Shown piece after piece: positions 58,796 to 64,000 of a DNA stretch of 64,000 nt. Every line of letters starts with the position of its first letter. The stretch's first letter is position 1. The stretch comes from Blastomussa wellsi. Its lineage: Eukaryota > Cnidaria > Anthozoa > Scleractinia > Plerogyridae. The position numbers and the translations under genes are program-made. The stretch is taken from assembly GCA_947652115.1 (NCBI GenBank), contig OX393561.1, positions 32,522,679 to 32,586,678 on the forward strand. Reading direction: 5' to 3'. Below the pieces are notes generated by a model. That model was not told the DNA's origin and did no database searches. It saw only the letters and a program-made list of their open reading frames with translations.

Positions 58796-61700
58796 ATGGA
58801 GTCCAGAAGCTCTGCGATAATATTTCTAGAGAAAATCGGCCTTGAAACTTACAGCTCCAGGTTTGAGAGTCAAGGATATAATACAGCCTTTGATCTCTGT
58901 CTCATTGAAGAGGAGGATTTAAACCATCTAAGGATCACTAACCCAGATGATAGAGCTAAAATATTGGAAGCGGGTAAGCTGTTTTCCCTTACTGAAATTA
59001 ACCTCATGTCTGTATTGACAAATATTTACGCAACATAATAAGACAGTTTTACGGCGATCGCTGAAAAATATTAACGAACCATCTGTACAGCTTGATCTTA
59101 CGAAAAGGTTAAGAAATAATTTTATCAATTTCAATGCCATTTCCGTCCTTAATGTCAAATTGTCATAATAAATAATTCAACTCATAATGTTGATTTTTTT
59201 CTTTCAGCTTCTGTGGTAGACATTGAACTGTGGTTAAAATATCTTGGTCTTGAATCAGAGAGGAGTTATTTGGATAAGTTCAAAGAAAACGGAATTAACA
59301 CCGTCAGAGATCTTAAGAGCGTAGAATTTACCGACGAGTTACTCGATTCTTTAGAAATTATGATTCCTGGGCACAGAAAAAGGGTTAAGTGGTCAGGTAA
59401 TTGCAATAAAATTTTAGTGTGCTATTCCGTATTTGCTAATTTGTTTACTTGTTTTGAAAATGTTTTAAATCAGGTTTATAAATGCGGTATTCGCAGGCAT
59501 TAAGGCTCCCAAAAATAAAACTGTCTATTAGACAAACATTGACTATGGTAGGCTATGGAGCCGCTATGTATTCAGTTAACTTAGTCTCAGCTCTTTGAAC
59601 GGTGGAAAATGCTTCTCTCAGCGTTGTTACTGCTTTTTGTTTTTAGTTCAGAATTGTAAAGGAAAATGCTTAAATCAAAAGAAATTCAAGGGATATTACC
59701 CTTGTGACGCTTGATCGGAAATAGCCTTTCCCGTTTCAGAACAGTAAATTCAAACGGGGACTCCCGTTTTAACACACAGTGTGATTTTTAAGCCTCAAAG
59801 CTTTTCTATTCCGTCGTGGCTTCAATTCAAACCCTTAATCTGTTAGTTATATAAAACATACAAGTCCGAGAGTAAACCATTTCAATGCAAAAAGACGCGT
59901 GGCCATGTTTAAAAGATAGAAGTCACGCTTCAACGTTTTCCTCGAGTTTAATTTTTCATGTCTCTTTGGCGATATACGGTTACAAACAAATAAGATAGAA
60001 AGTTTGGGAATTGGTTAATTTGTATTTAAAACATGTAAAATCGGGAACAACAAATTCGCGATTTCGTGTTGAACGCGACTGCGATCTTCATGCTGCCTCA
60101 ACAAAAAACATAACTTAGACTAATGTTTTTTTGGTACCGCTTTTGCTCTTTTCATGTAGGTGTTCGTTGTTCGGACTTATCGGAGTTCTTATATTTTAAG
60201 CTTAATCAAGGAGTGTAGTCTAAATCGATATTGCATTAACAAAACGATGTATAATTTCTTGACAAAGTTAACACGTTTGTGAAGATGCCGAAGTTCATGT
60301 GTACGCTGTTGTGTTCGTTGTTAGATGAGGTTCTCCCAGGAAGGCTAACTAAAAAGCCAGAGCGTGTGCATGTTTTGTTGAATTTACCTTTTGGTTTCAC
60401 TCTTTGATCGTATACCACCGAGGAAATTATTAATTTCGATAAATAATTGTCGGTTTGGCGTTAGAAATCTGTACGTTGTAAGAGAAGAAGTGTGTCGAGT
60501 GGCTTCTATGACACACATACCCATGATTTCTGGGTTAGTAAGTTGCTTGTTGCTCGAACTATAGTGCCTTATAGTGGCGGCTTTGATTCCACAAAGTTTA
60601 GTTCTCTTACATAGCATTTGTGTCTTTCGACTCAAGCCAGCTGGGGTAACCTTTGCACGCATATTGCTGCCGATGGATGTAACGAACTTTTGATGAGTCG
60701 TATTAAATGTGGCGATCGATGCCAATACTATTCTTCAATTCAATTCGCACACAATTAATTGTTTCAGTATAAATTATCGATTAGCCTTGTTAAAATGGTT
60801 TTTGAAATGAAACAAGGTAATTTCTGTAAATTAATCATTAAATTTTTTACGTTATATTTTGCTGCGTTCTTTCTTATAGCTCATCTTTTTCATTGTAGCT
60901 GTTATCTTGAGTCTTTTTTATGAAATTTAGTGTAGGAAAACTAACAAGTTTAAATTATTTCTAGTTCATTAATAAGGCTATCTGTACTTATAACACTTTT
61001 GGTTGGCAGTACACGCCCAAAAGGATATATTTAAATGTCTAAATAAAATCTCTGTGTGATATTTTTACTGGTGATAAGCTTGATAGCTGAGGCGAACAGG
61101 TTCACATGCTTCTGAACATGCAATGGTAACCTTAATTCTATTTGTTTCTTTCTACCCATGACAGCAACTTTTCTGAAATGGCACAAAGCTTCAGAGCCTG
61201 ACACTAGACAGGTGGTACTTGGTTACTGGGGGCAGCCACCAGGAATTAATGATAACCAAAATCCCTTCCTCTGTGTTCCAGGATACTTGAAATCTGACAC
61301 AGGAGAAAGTATGTATAGAGCTACATGTTATGCTGTACATATATAGGAACTATGAGAAGGTAGTTTTAGTCAATTAGAACTTTGACTCATGTTGTCAGTT
61401 AGTCGTTTGGCCAGACAGTTAGTTAGTCAGACAGATAGGCAGTCAGTCAACCATCCAGCCATTTAGTCATTCACTTACTGTGTGTTTGTCTGTCTGTCTG
61501 TCTGTCTATCAGTCATTCATTTAGCCAGTCAGTCAGTCAGTTAGTCATTTGGCCAGTCAGACAAACAGACAGATAGTAGGCAGTCAGTTAGTCAGTAAGC
61601 TAGCTAACCAACCAGCCAGCCATTGATTAAGCCAGTCATTCAGTCTGCCTGCCTGTCTGTCAGTAAGGTCGTTCTGTCATTCGGGCACTCATTTAGCGCA

Positions 61701-63135
61701 TCAGCCTATCAATCAATCAGTTAGTCAGGTAACTAGTCACCAGTAAATCAGTTAGGCAGAATCTCAGACAGATAGTCAGTCAACAAGTGAGTCAGTCATT
61801 CAGTCAGCCAGCCAGCCAGCGAGTCAGTCAGTCAACCAATCAGTCAGTAATGCAGTCATTCATTCAGTAATTCAGTCAGTCAGTCAGTCATTCAGTCAGT
61901 CAGTCATTCAGTCAGTCAGTCAGTCAGTCAGTCAGTCAGTCAGTCATTCAGTCAGTCAGTCAGTCAGTCAGTCAGTCAGCCAGCCAGTCAGTCAGTCAGT
62001 CATTCAGTCAGTCATTCAGTCAGTCAGTCAGTCAGTCAGCCAGCCAGTCAGTCAGTCAGTTATTCAGTCGGTCAGTCAGTCAGTCAGTCAGTCAGCCAGT
62101 CGGTCAACCAATCAGTGTCAGTGAGTCAGTGGGTCAGTCGAACAAACATGTGAATAGATCTAGATATCTGCTTATTTCGTTTCTGCTGCACAGCTAGTTA
62201 TAGCCAGAGAGTTGCTGGTTCCATATTGTGAAGTATATATTGACAGTTATTTCTATAGAATTAAGTAAGGCAGATAGATTCTAACAACTTCTGACCACCC
62301 ACCACTATTCAGAGGTCTGTTCAGTTCCATGTAAAAGTTCAAACAGTAGTTACTGGCGTATTGCAGGCTGCACGTAATCAAACGCTACCCCGATTCATTG
62401 TGTTGTTGCTGGTGGAAGGGGAGAGTGGATGGAAAACAACATTGGCGCCCTGACGAGGAGACAGACTAATAACATAATAAAAATCGGGTGCTCTTGTAGT
62501 ATAAGCTTAGGAAAAGATAAAAAATAAAGTACGAAAATCGTCTTTGCTAAGCTCTTCTGCTACTGCTATTTTTCAGACGCCCGTACTTCAGAGCTCATTC
62601 ATTTCATCGTGGACTCTGGTAGCGACGTTGTAACGGTCTCAGCAAGCTTAATAGCTGGGTTGCAGCTGGAATATCTGCGCAACGTCGAGAGCAGAGGGGC
62701 GCACTCTGCCGCAGATAAGCCTCTCTACCGCGGAGTTATCAAACTTGGCTCAGAAGAATTTGCTGTAGAGGTTGGTGATGAACATAGTCAACATGGTTTT
62801 GCCTTGCGTCCTTTACGTAGAATGCAAACTGCATTCACGAGTCTCACGCCTGCGGGTCGAAAAATTCGATCTCACGCCTACGGATCTATTTCTCGCGCCT
62901 CGCTGAAAATTTAGGATGAATTTCCTCAGAAATGGTTTGCCTGCAATTTCTAATATCTTTTGTGTAACGTCTTTACACGGTTCTTATTGCTTCTTTTTAT
63001 CAGGTTATGCCCGAGGTGATTTCTTCTGTGGGAAACGTGGTGATGCGAAGATTCAAGCATTACATTACTGACACATTACATCGCTGGCTCAAAGATGACA
63101 AACCCGAGGAAGACGAAACTGACGAAACAGAATAA
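58796..63135 (+). CDS. Tandem SAM-domain protein with retropepsin-like protease domain
   Basis: Five exons: 58796-58973, 59208-59396, 61165-61308, 62577-62770 and 63004-63135. Frame is kept throughout, giving 278 residues. Residues 8-60 (FLEKIGLETYSSRF..) and 64-120 (IELWLKYLGLESERSY..) are two SAM domains, each ending at an exon boundary. A linker (about 124-170, with GYWGQPPG) follows. Exon 4 starts a retropepsin-like fold: IVDSGSDVVTVS carries the catalytic D183 of the D-S-G triad. The last exon (SVGNVVMRRFKHYI) matches the second half of single-domain aspartic proteases, where G245 would sit in the loop. It would work as a homodimer. The tail is acidic. The intron 4 donor GTTGGT is weak. 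SAM domains suggest scaffold or polymer assembly; the substrate is unknown. MESRSS is preferred over an upstream ATG at 58760 because SAM1 then starts at a normal position. Confidence 0.75.
61385..62140. repeat. Large (GTCA)n array in SAM/retropepsin intron 3
   Basis: About 750 bp of CAGTCAGT-type tetranucleotide repeats with GCCA, TTCA and (GTCT)n variants. It is the opposite-strand counterpart of the (TGAC)n array at 37440. Confidence 0.9.
62839..62914. repeat. Dispersed repeat, copy in SAM/retropepsin intron 4
   Basis: GAGTCTCACGCCTGCGGGTCG, AATTCGATCTCACGCCTACGG and CGCCTCGCTGAAAATTT match the copy at 47925-48009. Confidence 0.6.
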
Positions 63136-63797
63136 ATGAATATTATATATGATGCGACGAAAAAATTAATTGCTTTACATCCGGCATCAAATTTTTAGTA
63201 TAGCTGTATATATTTGCAATAGGAATACAATGGATTTTTAATTTCAAAATGTATTTAAGACGTTTTTTTTTTAAGTTAAAGCTATTTTTGGAAAGGAAAT
63301 CGGATAAATTATGTCCTATTTAATGGAGGGCTGTTTCAAAGCCCGAAGAGTGTACGTTGCATGTCAAATGGAGACGTCGTGAAGGTGAATTGTTTGGTTT
63401 ATGTTCTGCCAATTTCCCCTGCCACTAGATACATTTTTCACAAAGAAAAATATAGAACTCGTAGGAGTCAGCCAAAATTGTGAGTTCAAAAAATAAATTT
63501 TAAATAACATTTAATTAAATTTTAATATAGTGAATAAAAAGAGAGACAAAATTGAAGTGCATACAAATTTACACTTCTGTAATTTATTCTACAAGTTATT
63601 TTTTATCTATATTGATAGTGATAAATAAATAAAGTTCAGTTTCAGTTTCTAGTCTTAGTTTTTGTTTTTGACGTCTTGCAATTTAGTTTTCGCATGGATT
63701 CCGCGATTAAATAAATTTCGTTATGGGAGGAGTGAGAAGGTATGACTTTACTCAAGGCATCCAGGATCCCTTGCGAGTGTGTCGGTCACCTGATCTA
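63136..63797. other. 3' flank of the SAM/retropepsin gene
   Basis: AT-rich. Several AATAAA words (about 63492 and 63625-63637) are candidate poly(A) signals for the gene upstream. No other gene was recognised. Confidence 0.45.
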
Positions 63798-63806
63798 TTC
63801 CCGCGC
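63798..63806 (+). promoter_or_regulatory. E2F-like site
   Basis: TTCCCGCGC matches the E2F consensus core. It sits 46 bp upstream of the next start codon, a typical position in promoters of DNA-replication genes. Confidence 0.5.
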
Positions 63807-63851
63807 TTTTTGACACGTGAGCCTGCTGATCTTTTGAAGTGAAGAAACAAA

Positions 63852-63906
63852 ATGTCTGCTCCTTCGACACCAAGAGGAAGAAAGCGCTCTAGAGCAAGCC
63901 CTCCGC
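63852..63906 (+). CDS. First exon of a further gene, possibly MCM4
   Basis: Starts ATG and encodes MSAPSTPRGRKRSRASPP, followed by a consensus GTGAGT donor at 63907. Serine/proline/arginine-rich N-termini with the same opening style are typical of MCM4 replicative helicase subunits, and the E2F-like site 46 bp upstream fits a replication gene. Only 18 residues are visible; the rest lies outside the window. Identity is inference. Confidence 0.4.
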
Positions 63907-64000
63907 GTGAGTGTCTCACTAGAATTTTTCATTTTGCAAGTTTTTTGTAACTCATCTTTCATATTCTTGGCTCCTACTTTCGCTGAAGCAGTTCTAAACG

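Noticed and set aside
61385..62140. CRISPR-like appearance of regular repeats
   Set aside because: The period is four bases with no unique spacers and it lies in a eukaryotic intron; it is a microsatellite.
62577..63135. Retropepsin exons as remains of a retroelement
   Set aside because: No reverse transcriptase, gag or terminal repeats are nearby; the exons splice in frame with the SAM exons and keep the catalytic motif.

Overview
This is nuclear DNA from an animal. It has short exons with GT-AG introns, long AT-rich spacers, and many short inverted-repeat (MITE-like) and tRNA-headed SINE repeats. Two intronless-style FoxQ2 forkhead genes, plus the style of the repeats, suggest a cnidarian, most likely an anthozoan such as a stony coral. 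That placement is inference; no marker in the window fixes the species.

Layout. 1-11.9 kb is gene-poor and repeat-rich: SINE copies, G/C-capped repeats, and foldback elements including a nested palindrome at 7.2 kb. 11.99-12.64 kb (minus) is a FoxQ2 gene and 27.3-28.1 kb (minus) is a second one; about 15 kb of AT-rich DNA with no recognised gene lies between them. 28-35 kb has no recognised gene and holds foldback elements, including a LINE remnant interrupted by a 914-bp TTA-flanked DNA transposon. 35.07-38.08 kb (plus) is a five-exon JmjC oxygenase with a signal peptide, one EF-hand loop and a C-terminal RDEL, so it probably works in the ER lumen.

39.75-53.04 kb (minus) is a complete GDP-mannose 4,6-dehydratase gene (GMDS). 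It has 14 coding exons and a second, alternative first exon inside intron 1. Its introns carry an inverted SINE pair, a 44/47-bp minisatellite and palindromes. 53-58.4 kb holds repeats, including a 1.43-kb element with terminal inverted repeats of about 107 bp that carries a broken RecQ-like helicase fragment. 58.80-63.14 kb (plus) is a five-exon gene for two SAM domains followed by a single-domain retropepsin-like protease, an architecture I do not recognise from named families. It starts near a CRE, a YY1-like site and a possible divergent signal-peptide exon. At 63.85 kb the first exon of another plus-strand gene begins just below an E2F-like site; it resembles an MCM4 start and runs off the window.

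The genes do not form one pathway. GMDS (GDP-fucose synthesis) and the ER-targeted JmjC protein both relate to secretory-pathway biology, but their adjacency is not evidence of a functional link. The best candidates for something undescribed are the SAM-SAM-retropepsin gene, the ER-type JmjC/EF-hand/RDEL protein, the duplicated first exons of GMDS, and the RecQ-carrying transposon.
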